DNA of 64,000 nucleotides from Leuctra nigra (Eukaryota > Arthropoda > Insecta > Plecoptera > Leuctridae). Numbering within the stretch: the stretch's first letter is position 1; the number at the start of each line of letters is the position of its first letter. Positions 8,759 to 19,800 of the stretch are shown here, piece by piece. The DNA is taken from contig OW203770.1 in NCBI GenBank assembly GCA_934045905.1, positions 3,224,001-3,288,000 on the forward strand, given 5' to 3'. The notes under the pieces are model-generated. The model saw nothing but the letters and a program-made list of their open reading frames with translations, was not told the origin of the DNA and ran no database searches. A program made the translations under genes and the position numbers.

Positions 8759-11700
8759 CTAGTTTGAACTAGAGCTAGAGCTGTTGGGAGGGGGCTCTTT
8801 AGCTTTCGAAGTCAGAGGGATTTTATCTCGTAGAAAGTAACGAGTAAATATTGATCTCTTGGGTGGTGTTGTAGGTTGTGAGGGTGGTTGTCTACCAACT
8901 CCGGAGGTAGATGCGACTGGAGGTACTTGTCTGAAGTCCAAGGGTGCTGATGAAACTACAGCCTTGGGTGTTGGTGGTGTTCCTACTTGTGGAGGAGGTG
9001 AGTTTGACGGAGATACTCTGGGTGTGATTGGTGAAAACGACGGCGTGGTCGGTGTGTGAGTATTAGATGAGTATTGTGAATGTGGCGCTGTGTGTGATAA
9101 TGATTCTAGGGAAGATGTTCTTGCACTAGGGAGAGAGATTGATGATGTTCTAGAGTTTAGTGATGGGGAGGCAGTGTGAACGCTATGTTCCTCCATTCTA
9201 TTATCTGGTGGGTGGTAGATTTTATCATCTTCAATGATGTCTGGCAGTTGAGGCTGTAGAGGAATAATGATATCTGTTTCATCCTCTTCATTGAAATCTT
9301 CCATTTCTTCATGTTGAAGTTGAAGATTGTCATCCACTATGTTGGGATCAAACTCTTTTAATTTCTTGATTCTGTTGCTATGGACTTTGATTAATTTGTT
9401 ATTAGTGATATGCTGAATTGTGAAGTTGACTGGTCCATGCTGTTCTAGAACGCGATACGGTCCTTGGAATCTACGCCAATGTTTTGGAGTGATGTGCTTC
9501 GGTACTACAGTGGTATGTAATAGTACTAGATCACCAATTTGTATTTCAACTGTTTTACTGTCCTTGTTGTAATTTTTCTCCCGTTGTTCTACGTGTCGCT
9601 TGATGTTTGCTTTGGCAATCTGGTAGGCTCTTCGGAGCGTATTTTTAAGCTTTGTAGGATAGTGGGTTTCATCTGCCTGTGTATTTACTGGTTTTGATAA
9701 GAGAAGATGTGGTAATTGCATGTCGTATCCATAAAGGATAAAGAACGGTGATAGATGTGTGACACTTGAGATGTGGGAACGTAAACTGATGAGTACCTGG
9801 GGGATTACAGTGTCCCATTGAATGTTTTCATCGATCAGGTGTGATGTTATGTCGCTTATTACACGGTGTAAACGTTCAATTTTGCCTTGCGATTGTGGGT
9901 GGTAGCTTGTGCTGTGCAATTGTTTGATGTTAAATAGTTTACAGGTCTCCTGGAAGAGCTTTGAGGTGAATTGGCTACCGAGGTCCGAAAGTACGGTGGT
10001 TGGCGTGCCGTATGGTGTGATTACGTGTTCTACGAAGGCGTCTGCGACAGTCTGCGCTGTGATGTTTTGAAGAGGAACGATGATTGGGAAGCCGGAGAGA
10101 TAGTCGATGGCTGTTAGGAGATATCGATTTTGGCGTCGGGTGGTCTTAAGAGGTCCGACCAAGTCTATCTCGATGAGTTCCCATGGTCTGTCAGGTAATG
10201 TGAATCTTTGAAGAGGAGCTCGATGGGGTCTGACAGGATTTTTCCTCATTTGGCACGAAAGGCAGTTAGCAATGTAGGTTGCAATGTCACGGTGCATGTT
10301 ATTCCAATAGAACTTTGATGTTATTAGTGCAATACTTCTGTTTTTACCACTATGACCGGCGAATGGTAGATTATGATACCTAGACAAGATGGTGTGTATC
10401 ATTGATTTTGGCACCACTAGTCTATCCTCGTGATCTGGATCGTGATTACACTTGTATAGAATGTTTTCTTCATCCAAGTAAAATACTGAGTCTAGTGACC
10501 TGTCCTTTTTGAGTTTTGCTAGTATTTTGTTGACACCAATGTCTGTTTGTTGTGCTTGGCGTATTTGTAGCTTATCCCAAATAGGTTCTGGGGGTCTTTC
10601 TGTGGCTGCATTTACTTGTATTCTAGAGAGACAGTCTGCATGTGCAATTGCGGTTCCTGGTCTGTGTTCCACGATATAGTTGTAAGAACTGAGTGTCAAT
10701 AACCATCGAATGTGTTTACTGTTTGGAGTTTTTAAGGAGAGAATCCACTTGACTGCTGTATTATCTGTTATAATCTTGAAGGCTCTGCCATATAAGTAGC
10801 AATTGAAATAGTTTACTCCAAACAATACTCCAAGTATTTCTCTTTCGCAGGCTGACAGTCTTGTTTCGCTATCCGATAGTTGCCGAGAAGCGTAACCGAT
10901 GGCTCGCTCGTGTCCGTCTACAACTTGTGACAACACGGCACCGAGGGCGTGCTCTGATGCATCTGTTGTGAGAGTGAAGTCCTTTTGAAAATCTGGGTAG
11001 ATTAGCACTGGGTAGGTACATAGTGCATTTTGGAGTATTTCAAAAGCGTGTTGATGTCGCGATAGCCATGAGAACGTGTTCTCCTTTTTGAGTAGCTCTG
11101 TTAGAGGTCGTGCAATGTGAGCATAGTTTGGGATGAATCTACGATAGTATCCTGTTAAGCCTAGATACCTTCGCACTGTAGTTTGATCGACGGGTGTTGG
11201 AAACGTAGCGATTGCGGAGATTATTCGAGATATTGGTTTTAAACCCCTGGGAGTGATTTGATGACCCAAGTAGTCCACGGTGTCTTGAATGAAATGACAT
11301 TTGTCTGGTCTAAGCTTGAGGTTAGCTTCTGATAGTCTTTCTAAGACAGCTTTTAACCGTACCAGGTGTTCTTCGAATGATTCGGAAAAGATGATTACAT
11401 CGTCTAGGTAAATTAGTGCTGTTATGTTTGATATTCCGCTAAGTACGGTGTCCATGAGCCGTTGCCAGGTAGACGGAGAGTTACTTAAACCAAACGGCAT
11501 CCTAGAAAATTCGAATAGTCCGGTTGGAACAATTATGGCCGTTTTCTGGATGTGTTCTGGAGCAACGCAGACATGGTGATAAGAGGACTGAAGGTCGAGG
11601 GTGCTAAAGTACTTTGATTTGTTGAGTAAGTCGAGTGTCTCTGTGATTAATGGAAGCGGGTACGAATCACGCATGGTTACAGCGTTCAATGGTCGGTAAT

Positions 11701-12631
11701 CACAGACCATCCTGTATTCCTGTTTTCCGGAGATTTTCCGTTTTTCGATTATTCGTACTGGTGTTGCCCAGGGCGATGTACTGGGTCTGAGGATACCATC
11801 TGCCAAATGTTTCTGAATGATTGAATCTAGTTCTGCACGAAGAGCTTGTGCTGGTCGGTATGGCTTCCGACGGATAGGTGGAGCATCACCTGTTTCGATA
11901 CGATGTTCGATAGTGGGATGACGGCCGATTTCGTCTCCCGTCAAAAAAAATAAGTGAGAAAACTGATGAAGCAGTTCGCGAATTGATTCTGCTTCGGATG
12001 AGGATAGATGACTTAAATTAACTAAACTATTGATAGCTTCTTCTCTGTCTTCTTTGCTGGTGAGGACTTCTGGTTCATCCCAATCATTGTCTAGATCATT
12101 GATTGTAGCGATGACAGGAGAAGGAGTTTGTTTGTCAGTAGGTGTGGTTGTGGAGTCGAACCTTTGAGCACAACCTATGACTGTGTTGATAGGAATTTTA
12201 ACTGTATTGCTTGAGGCATTCAGAAGCCTGATTTGAATTTGTAGGTCTGTTCTCTCATTAGTTAAAATCCTGGAGCAGTGTACTCCTGGAAATTTAATTT
12301 CTCGTGGTTCAAGTAGAATTGTTAAATGTTCGTCAGAAGGAACTGTTTTTAACNNNNNNNNNNNNNNNNNNNNNNNNNNNNNNNNNNNNNNNNNNNNNNN
12401 NNNNNNNNNNNNNNNNNNNNNNNNNNNNNNNNNNNNNNNNNNNNNNNNNNNNNNNNNNNNNNNNNNNNNNNNNNNNNNNNNNNNNNNNNNNNNNNNNNNN
12501 NNNNNNNNNNNNNNNNNNNNNNNNNNNNNNNNNNNNNNNNNNNNNNNNNNNNNGTTTCCGTTTTTCAGTCGACTTTCGATATCGATATTCGATATAAATC
12601 CAATCTGTTGTCTGCCGTCAGGTAGTGACAT
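8759..12631 (-). CDS. pol: Ty3/gypsy-type Pol: RT, RNase H, integrase (interrupted by a gap)
   Basis: Open from 12631 to the stop at 8759 apart from the N gap (residues 27-93). A linker follows the gap, then reverse transcriptase with the YLDD catalytic motif at 408-411. RNase H carries TDAS at 556-559 and a TDN motif. The integrase zinc finger has His753, His760, Cys790 and Cys793, and the catalytic triad is D823, D883, E919 with DD35E spacing. A GPY/F-like module (FQGPYRV) follows, then a Ser/Pro-rich tail of about 200 residues with no chromodomain. All catalytic residues that can be checked are present. No protease D[ST]G motif and no Gag are visible; they may lie in the gap. The 26 residues before the gap (12554-12631) are in frame, but that has a one-in-three chance of being accidental. 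Confidence 0.88.
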   Translation of the reverse strand: MSLPDGRQQIGFISNIDIESRLKNGNXXXXXXXXXXXXXXXXXXXXXXXXXXXXXXXXXXXXXXXXXXXXXXXXXXXXXXXXXXXXXXXXXXXLKTVPSDEHLTILLEPREIKFPGVHCSRILTNERTDLQIQIRLLNASSNTVKIPINTVIGCAQRFDSTTTPTDKQTPSPVIATINDLDNDWDEPEVLTSKEDREEAINSLVNLSHLSSSEAESIRELLHQFSHLFFLTGDEIGRHPTIEHRIETGDAPPIRRKPYRPAQALRAELDSIIQKHLADGILRPSTSPWATPVRIIEKRKISGKQEYRMVCDYRPLNAVTMRDSYPLPLITETLDLLNKSKYFSTLDLQSSYHHVCVAPEHIQKTAIIVPTGLFEFSRMPFGLSNSPSTWQRLMDTVLSGISNITALIYLDDVIIFSESFEEHLVRLKAVLERLSEANLKLRPDKCHFIQDTVDYLGHQITPRGLKPISRIISAIATFPTPVDQTTVRRYLGLTGYYRRFIPNYAHIARPLTELLKKENTFSWLSRHQHAFEILQNALCTYPVLIYPDFQKDFTLTTDASEHALGAVLSQVVDGHERAIGYASRQLSDSETRLSACEREILGVLFGVNYFNCYLYGRAFKIITDNTAVKWILSLKTPNSKHIRWLLTLSSYNYIVEHRPGTAIAHADCLSRIQVNAATERPPEPIWDKLQIRQAQQTDIGVNKILAKLKKDRSLDSVFYLDEENILYKCNHDPDHEDRLVVPKSMIHTILSRYHNLPFAGHSGKNRSIALITSKFYWNNMHRDIATYIANCLSCQMRKNPVRPHRAPLQRFTLPDRPWELIEIDLVGPLKTTRRQNRYLLTAIDYLSGFPIIVPLQNITAQTVADAFVEHVITPYGTPTTVLSDLGSQFTSKLFQETCKLFNIKQLHSTSYHPQSQGKIERLHRVISDITSHLIDENIQWDTVIPQVLISLRSHISSVTHLSPFFILYGYDMQLPHLLLSKPVNTQADETHYPTKLKNTLRRAYQIAKANIKRHVEQREKNYNKDSKTVEIQIGDLVLLHTTVVPKHITPKHWRRFQGPYRVLEQHGPVNFTIQHITNNKLIKVHSNRIKKLKEFDPNIVDDNLQLQHEEMEDFNEEDETDIIIPLQPQLPDIIEDDKIYHPPDNRMEEHSVHTASPSLNSRTSSISLPSARTSSLESLSHTAPHSQYSSNTHTPTTPSFSPITPRVSPSNSPPPQVGTPPTPKAVVSSAPLDFRQVPPVASTSGVGRQPPSQPTTPPKRSIFTRYFLRDKIPLTSKAKEPPPNSSSSSSN
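12354..12553. other. Assembly gap (200 N)
   Basis: Exactly 200 N, probably a scaffold placeholder of unknown true length. It falls where gag, protease or a 5' LTR would be expected relative to pol, and such repeats commonly break assemblies. The sequence to its right contains the right terminal inverted repeat. Confidence 0.95.
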
Positions 12632-12876
12632 GTATTGTCAAGTTTATATTTGTTTATTAATAAAATATGTATTAATCATGGAATATGATCCAGAATATTT
12701 TATTGAAGTGGTCTAGGACAATCCTTGTCTTTACGATTTTAAGATATCGATCTCGATAGATCGACTTATTTCAACGCTGCCTAATTTGGCCACTAGGTAC
12801 CACTACAAACTAGGCGGAGAAAAATTCGCGCTTGGAAACGGGATACTTCCGCGGAACAAATCCGTCGCGAAATATT

Positions 12877-12916
12877 TCCCGCAACGCGGCGAAATTCCGC
12901 CTTTGGAAACCTTACT
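12877..12916 (-). repeat. Right terminal inverted repeat of the 11-kb element
   Basis: Reverse complement of 1923-1962 with one mismatch, followed by TTA at 12917-12919. It lies on the far side of the gap from pol. Its inverted match to the left end is the main evidence that the scaffold join is correct. Confidence 0.85.
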
Positions 12917-13873
12917 TTAGACTTGCATTTCTTCGTAAACTGAAGGATTATTGTTCTGACAGGAGAAAAATAAGGAAACTTGATAATTCATTTTAATGTA
13001 GATTTGTAATTTTATTGAGAATTGATGTCAGATTTCACTACAAATAGAAAATCACATAGTATAAAAAAAGGTAATAATTTGTAGAGGTAGGATTCGTCAG
13101 AAGAGAATTTCTACAAGTCAAAATTTCACATTAATTTAACAAAGTCACAACAAATGTATAATACAATTTTAATTCCTAAAAAAATTTAACATATTGAACA
13201 CCTCAAGGTACTTTTTCACTTATACTTTCATTCACTAGTACTTTCTCACTTATATTTTCGAGAGCCTCAAGAGAATACTGACCTCCTACAAATGAACACA
13301 AATTACAAGGACAATCCTAGACTAACTTCACTCGAGTCAAAAACTGATGTTCAAGACAAAAACAACCCAATTCCCAAATCTGTGAGGCTCTTTATTTTAA
13401 ACGACTTCATGTGCAGTATGGTCTTCTTAGTAGGTAGGGTAAAACAAATTGTTTTAGGACTCAAAGATACACTCGCCACAAGATACATAGGTAATTAGTA
13501 TGGGAAATCAAACTGCATGTGAATTTATTTTTATAAACCAGAAAAATCCATATTTATTTCTAGTATCTATTTCAAGTTTCAACTCAAAAAGATAAAAGTT
13601 GGCAATTTCAGGGTGGGTACAGTTTGAATAAGTAACCCGTATCAACACAATTGATTATTATTGTGTACTATTAGGTAGAAACAATAATATCTTGTCAATA
13701 TACTAAGGTAATAGAGTAACATCTTTGGAGAATTGGTCAAACTTCTTGAGAAAATCACAACGACTTAACACACTCAAATATACACAAAATGTAACCATAT
13801 CGCACAGTTTTTAGACAGAGTTTAGAATTAAAAGGTAGGTATTATTTTGTCGTTTTAAAATGTACGGATACTG
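12917..13873 (-). other. 3' flank of TMEM201, likely 3' UTR in part
   Basis: The first AATAAA on the minus strand after the TMEM201 stop is at 13553-13558 (TTTATT on plus), 316 bases downstream, with another nearby at about 13522-13529. No gene is seen between there and the TTA at 12917. Confidence 0.45.
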
Positions 13874-16800
13874 TCAAATCCACTCGATCATCTTCCGCAG
13901 CATGCTTGACACATCCCAACCGGCATTGAACGCAAACAAACAGACATGGACCAACACGCCGACACAAAACAACGCCGGAATCAGCACCCCCCTCTTCTGT
14001 TCGGGGGGAGTCGGGCAGTACACGGGGAACATCGGGGGGGCGTAGTTGAAGCCCATGCTGTACACGGAATCATCGCTACGAGACAGGATTATCTGGTCGC
14101 CGATTATGCTCGCTTTGAAACTGTTCGTCGGGAAGAAAACACTCGAATTGTGCGGGAGTAAACTCGAATTGGTCGGGAGTAAACTCGAATTGTTCCGAAG
14201 TAAACTCGAATTGCTTCTGAGTATTCTCGAACTGTTTGAGATCGATGCCGAATCGCTAGGTTTCAACGTGGAATTGTGCGCGGTGTGGAACGATGATTCG
14301 AACAGGCTGGACGAGTTGAACTTGTCGGGTTGGTAACTTGCTCGGGAGACGTTGAAGTCGTGAGGGCGACGGATGTAGCTGGTCGGAGAGATCGAGCCGG
14401 ATTTGTCCGGGCCGGATTTGTAGAACGGATTCTCGTCGCTGCGGAAATATCTGCGGAGGAAAAGAGTTGAATCAAAAGAAACGTCTTTGTGGTGGAACGT
14501 TTAAAGTTTTAAAAACAATAAATTATAAGATTAAAGTTCATGAGACAGGCCTTTTTCACGATCTTCATGCAGTAAAGAGTAAACCTAAAATAATATGAAT
14601 AATGACAAAAATCAAGCGAAGATAAGAACACAGTATTGCCAAACATTCTGCTCTTCATGATGGTGTGTCCAGAAACTTTCTTAGAAGGGATCATTTTCTA
14701 TTATTAAATAATAAACACCCGGGAAAACAAAGTGTCAACTTAAATCAAAATGACCCATTTATGTAAAGTGACTGTGAGCGATTCTTTTTCGTTTAATGAT
14801 TTCTCAGGAGTCTACAACTGCCCAGGTAACTATTAAAAGTATCGAATATTGCCAAAAAGTACAGAATCACAGCTATTCTGAATCGTGCCATCAAGATGGT
14901 CGCCAACAATGAGAGGATGTCACGTGCAAACTGTGACCTATAAAATGAAACGTCGTCGACAAGTGACGTGAAGACGCTACACTCACGTGGTCGCTGCTTC
15001 CTCGCCGCACACGGACCCCGCCGGCGTGCGACTGCACTGGGACGCGAACCCGGAGCTCTGGCTGCTCGACCGCGACACCGGCAGGAAGAGGGAGCTGACG
15101 CAGGGCGGCGTGGGGAGGCGAGCGGGGGCCACCAGGGGGCGGCGGCGTCTCACTTCCCGCCCAGTGTCCAACGAGCAGTCTGAAACAATACAAGCGTTTC
15201 AATCTGGGTGGTGTGAATTAAGAGGGCTGAGAAGCCTTGAAGAGTTTTTTTATCGATTTTGATCAATATCTTTTACCAATGTAATTGTTAACAAAATAGG
15301 GCTTTGTACGAGTATTCAGAACAGTTCAATGAAACTAATTTCATAGTTTGGAATAAGTTATAAGTTTTATTTTGTCCAACATATATTTTGTTATCACTGC
15401 CTACAAAATTTCAAGGCCTGTTTAAAATGTTTGATAAAATTTCAATTAAAAAAATAATGTTAGGTAGGTAGGTACCTACTTATTTTTTTTTATAAATTAA
15501 ATTATAGTTTCGTCTAAACTTTACATTTGGCATTATCCTTGGGTGAATATTAAACGAATTCCTCATGCAAATTCCCGACACTAGCCGCGCAATAGCTGTA
15601 CTCACTGATGTTGAGATTCCCGATGCCCCTGTCAATGTCCTCCGCCTCCGAACTGCAGTTCGACTCTGGCGTCGAGTGAGTCATCGAGTCGCGATCGAAC
15701 TCCTCGCTCAGCGGCAGCGTCACGTTCCTCGACGTGTCGTTCAGGAGATGGGTAATGTCGTTCGCCGGCCGTCGCGGTCGTTCGTACGTTCTGAAGCCCG
15801 GCGTAGCTTTCTCTCGGAGGTCGATCGGGCTGAAGGGTGAGGCTTGGGAACTGTTCGCGTTGAAAGAGGTTCGAAATGGGTTCGAGTTGAAGATGGGACT
15901 GGGGCTCGTGTTCTTGGCGAATAGCGAAGGTTCGTCGAAGGGTTTGGTTTGGAGATGCGCGGGGAAGAATGAGGTCTTCTCGAAGGGTTGGGCGGGTTTC
16001 GTGAGTTTTGGAATGGTCTTTTCGGATTGTAGAGCTTCCTGGAAGATGTTGGCGGATTCCGGGGGCTTTGACCTGGGAGTCGTTGACCTGAAATCATACA
16101 TTTAGTTAGACAATATAGACAGCTAAATGACTGTAGTTGTTAAACTGCCTCAATAATAACAAATCAAGTAGGCAGAGTTAGAGAAAAGGGAATTCTCTAA
16201 ACGTTTACTTTCGTTGCAATTTAAAACTGCAGCAAATATACCGACCTAGTTAGTACTACAATCTACCTAAAAAAAAATTAACTTTTGTAAATTTTCAAGA
16301 ACAGTTCAAAGGTAAATTTGAAGCAAGTCAATATTCCTAGATCTGTAGTTCCATTCAAAAGAGCAGGTATTTGAAAGTAGGAAATTGATCCTGACTCAAA
16401 ATTGTCAATATTTAAGGTGATACTAGCGCTCGGCCGTTTTAGAAAATTGAGAGAGAAAAATTGTTTCATAAATGAGTGTAACTTTTACAGGATGTTCACA
16501 TGATCAGTCTGATTGTATATCAGTAGCACTTTTTAATTTTTGCTTATTGCATCGTTAATTAGGCGCCGGTTATTCAACAAAACCGCGCAAAACTCTGAAA
16601 TTTGCGATACGATTGGAGACCAAACCCGTAAACCAATTGATCTCAAATTTTAATCATGATTAGATGAAACACAAACTTAGGGTTATCCCTTGGCACATTT
16701 TAAAAATTTAATTTTATACGGCACCAAGGGAGACAAGAAAATAGCTAATTTTTCACCAAAAATCCACTAATTATTACTAATTAACGAAACAAAAAATTAA

Positions 16801-19800
16801 AAATGTACTAAGGGATAACCCTAAGTTTGTCTTTTATCTAATCACGATTAAAATTTCAAGTAATTTGGTCTACCCATTTCGTCTCCAATCGTATCGCAAA
16901 AAGTGTCTACAAAAAGCAGCAAAATCGCTCGCGCTTGCAGCACCTTAACTTGACAGGGTTTTCACTGGACTGGACGCCCCCAAGTATTCGGCCGAGATTA
17001 TTCATTGTTTTAGGACTTACTTCTTGGCGTCTTGCTTCGTTCTCGTGTAGTACTGTGTGAAGGTGGCAGCGATGCAGGAAGCAAGCAGCGTAGAAAACAC
17101 ACACGTCTGAAACAAGTAGGAATAGAATCACTTTAGATGTCAGCAGCGTTCGGAGAGATCTGCAAAACAGAGCAAAACTACGCTCGGTTGTGATCATTTG
17201 CCGCACAAATAGGGATGGGAATTTTCCGGAAAAATATTTTTTCGGGAAATTTCCAGCAAAATTTCCGTAAAAATTAAAAATATTTCCAATTTTAGGAAAA
17301 ATAACCCAAAACATTGCATTACCTTCACGTTATTCGAAAATTTTACGCAGTGGTCTAGATTAATTGAACGGCCATGTGAAATATCCGGCAGGACCAGGGC
17401 TTGAACCCAGGACCTCTCCGCTACCACCGTGTGTATCGGAATGCTCACCCGGCAAATGAGAGGCGGTTCGAGTTCCAGTCTAGTGTTGGGAAATTACCGG
17501 TAATTTATAATTTGGTAAATTACGCTGTAAATTACCGGGTAAATTACCAATGTGCGGTAATTTTAAAATAAAAAATTGCAACTGATATTAGAGCAGTTAT
17601 ACTTTCAAGGAATAATGATAATTAAAATCAGTGACAAGAATTAGCACTTTTAAATGCAATATTTATTTGAATGAGATTGCATTAGGTAGCAGATACAGGC
17701 ACGTAGGAACTTTATGTTGAGTGGGGGAGGGTCAAAATTATCGGGAATCAATTACTGTGAGGAAAAAGTAGTTCGCCGTTACAAGGGAGTCGGGGGGCCA
17801 ACACCCAGTTTGCCGCACAGAGCCTTTTTTGAATTTTTGATACAAAAGAATCGAATTTGAATCTATTTTGGCATTCTTTTCAAAGAAATGTACAATGGTT
17901 ATGTGTCATATTATGCAATATTCTTAGGGAAACTTTAGACAAAATGCAATATAATCTGTAAATGTTTTATTTGATAAAATCCCTAATGTCCTCGCAGGGA
18001 ATTTTTAGAATTTCTAGTAAAAAAAAATCGATTATGAATCGATTTTGGAATTCCTTTGAAAACGGTTGCAATAAGCAACACCACAATCAGCCACAATAAA
18101 CAATGAGAAAAATCTGTATGTATAATTATGTTTTGGTATCATAGTTTAATGATGCAATATTAAATTTTATTCGTGAGGATGATCATGTTAGACAAATGAG
18201 ATATAGGTAATCTCATTGGACAGCCTGCATTCTTGCATTGGACAGCACCCATTCTACAGCCTGCAGGAATTTCTAGACTCATAACTGTACCAGCACTTCA
18301 GTGTCAATCATCTTAACCTCAAGCACTCTCGTTCCATTGCTCTTCCTAATCAACTATCGGCCACGTACTACACGGCATTGTCTTAGCCGAGGCGATTTAT
18401 TCATTTATTTATATTTATTCTACATGTAATCATTTTTATTATTATTTTTCTTAGGTATAAATATTACTATTATTAGTTTTATTATTTACTGTACATATAA
18501 CTGTCATTGTAAACATTGTGACTTGTAAATATTTCTGACTTTGTCATAACTTGTACATACATTCTTGACGATACCCATACATGTATTATGTACTTGTCCA
18601 AGGGATGATAATAAAATACAATACAATACAATAATACGATAATCATTTTAGGAAAATTTTGAGTATTCAACCTCATAATGGAGCAAATCTGTGAATTTTT
18701 GGATCTCTTTATCAACATTTATGTATATCTGGGCACAGACTAGTTATAGCCTTCTAGTCTGTGATCTAGGAGTGTTATTTGGGATTGTCAAGATGAAAAG
18801 TTCCTTCCTATGCACCTGAGTTTGTGTAATTTACGGTATTTTATAGCAAATTACGCGTAATTTACAATTGTAAATTACGCCTTAAATTACGTAATTTAAG
18901 AAAGTTGTAAATTACGACAAATTGGTAATTTACGGCTTGTAATTTACGGATTTACATCACTATTCCAGTCCAACGAGTATTTTATTTTTCACATCTAGCA
19001 TCCTTCAATACATGCGAACAGAATTATTTCAGTAAAGTTGCCAATTGCATTACAACGGACTATGAAGAATACTAGATAGCACGTAGTTATGTAAATTATT
19101 ACGCTCTCAAAAAGCTATTCATTGTCATCCACACGTGAAAGCTGGCTATCTTCATTGATCAGATTGTACACACTTCTTATAGTTGTCAAAACAGAGTGTG
19201 TTTCATTATCAAAATTAAATTTTAATTACAACTACAATTAGAGTAAGAAATTTCAATTTTTCCACTTTTATGGAAAAATATGGGTAAGTCTGGGAAATTC
19301 CATATTTTTCTTTCTGTCGGAAATTTTTCCATGGAACATCCCTACGCACAAACCTGTCATCTATCTAATTTATTTCAAATCACAAATAGGTTTTTAAAGG
19401 ATGCACTTTGGACTGTAATTTGTAACAGCTCCAGGTATTTTATAGACCTGTTGTGAAGTCAGGGGCTGTGCATAAAGGATGTCACGCTAAAAATGGGATA
19501 TTTTGACCAACACCAGAGGGGTGTTGGAGGGGTAAATTAGCGGAACGATTCCCGTTGGAGAGAAGAATGGCTTGATTGTATGCTACCCTGCTCAATTAGC
19601 GTGGCTAAACAGCAAAATTTAAATGTAAAAAAAAAAAATTCACTACTTGCGGGTAGTGAATTTAACCCTGGTCTTCCATTACCCGGTTCTGACCCGTGTA
19701 CCCGGGTACCCGATGGCATCACTATTAAGAGGCAAACGGAAGCGAACGGGAATTGTACAGTTCGTCAGAGCGTTTTTTTGAAATTGTGTCTTCCCAATTA

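Larger units (their letters stand above)
1923..12916 (-). mobile_element. 11-kb TIR-bounded element carrying Ty3/gypsy pol and env
   Basis: The ends are 40-bp inverted repeats (1923-1962 and 12877-12916, one mismatch, starting AGTAAGGTTTCC). They are flanked by an exact direct TTA at 1920-1922 and 12917-12919, the duplication length typical of PIF/Harbinger transposons. Subterminal DNA is rich in GGAATTTCG and TTCCGC variants at both ends. Inside, on the minus strand, are pol, env and a zinc-knuckle ORF; on the plus strand is a two-exon cysteine-rich gene. I find no direct LTR pair in the visible sequence. The 200-N gap could hide gag, protease or a 5' LTR, so an LTR retroelement inserted in a Harbinger-type element remains possible. 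No Harbinger or other DNA-transposon transposase is visible; the only recombinase is the retroviral-type integrase. Confidence 0.7.
17210..19344. mobile_element. hAT-type non-autonomous element, outer, TSD CGCACAAA
   Basis: 2,135 bp from TAGGGATG to CATCCCTA, flanked by perfect 8-bp duplications CGCACAAA (17202-17209, 19345-19352). Subterminal DNA repeats GGAAATTTTCC-like blocks. It contains a second hAT element (17481-18962) and no transposase. In TMEM201 intron 4. Confidence 0.8.

Noticed and set aside
12304..12597. Plus-strand frame spanning the N gap
   Set aside because: Two-thirds of it is N and it lies opposite pol.
1923..12916. Polinton/Maverick identity
   Set aside because: No protein-primed DNA polymerase, packaging ATPase or capsid is visible, and the TIRs and TTA duplication are too short for that class.
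14046..14336. Plus-strand 96-residue frame
   Set aside because: It is the antisense shadow of TMEM201 exon 8, whose frame and splice phase are well supported.
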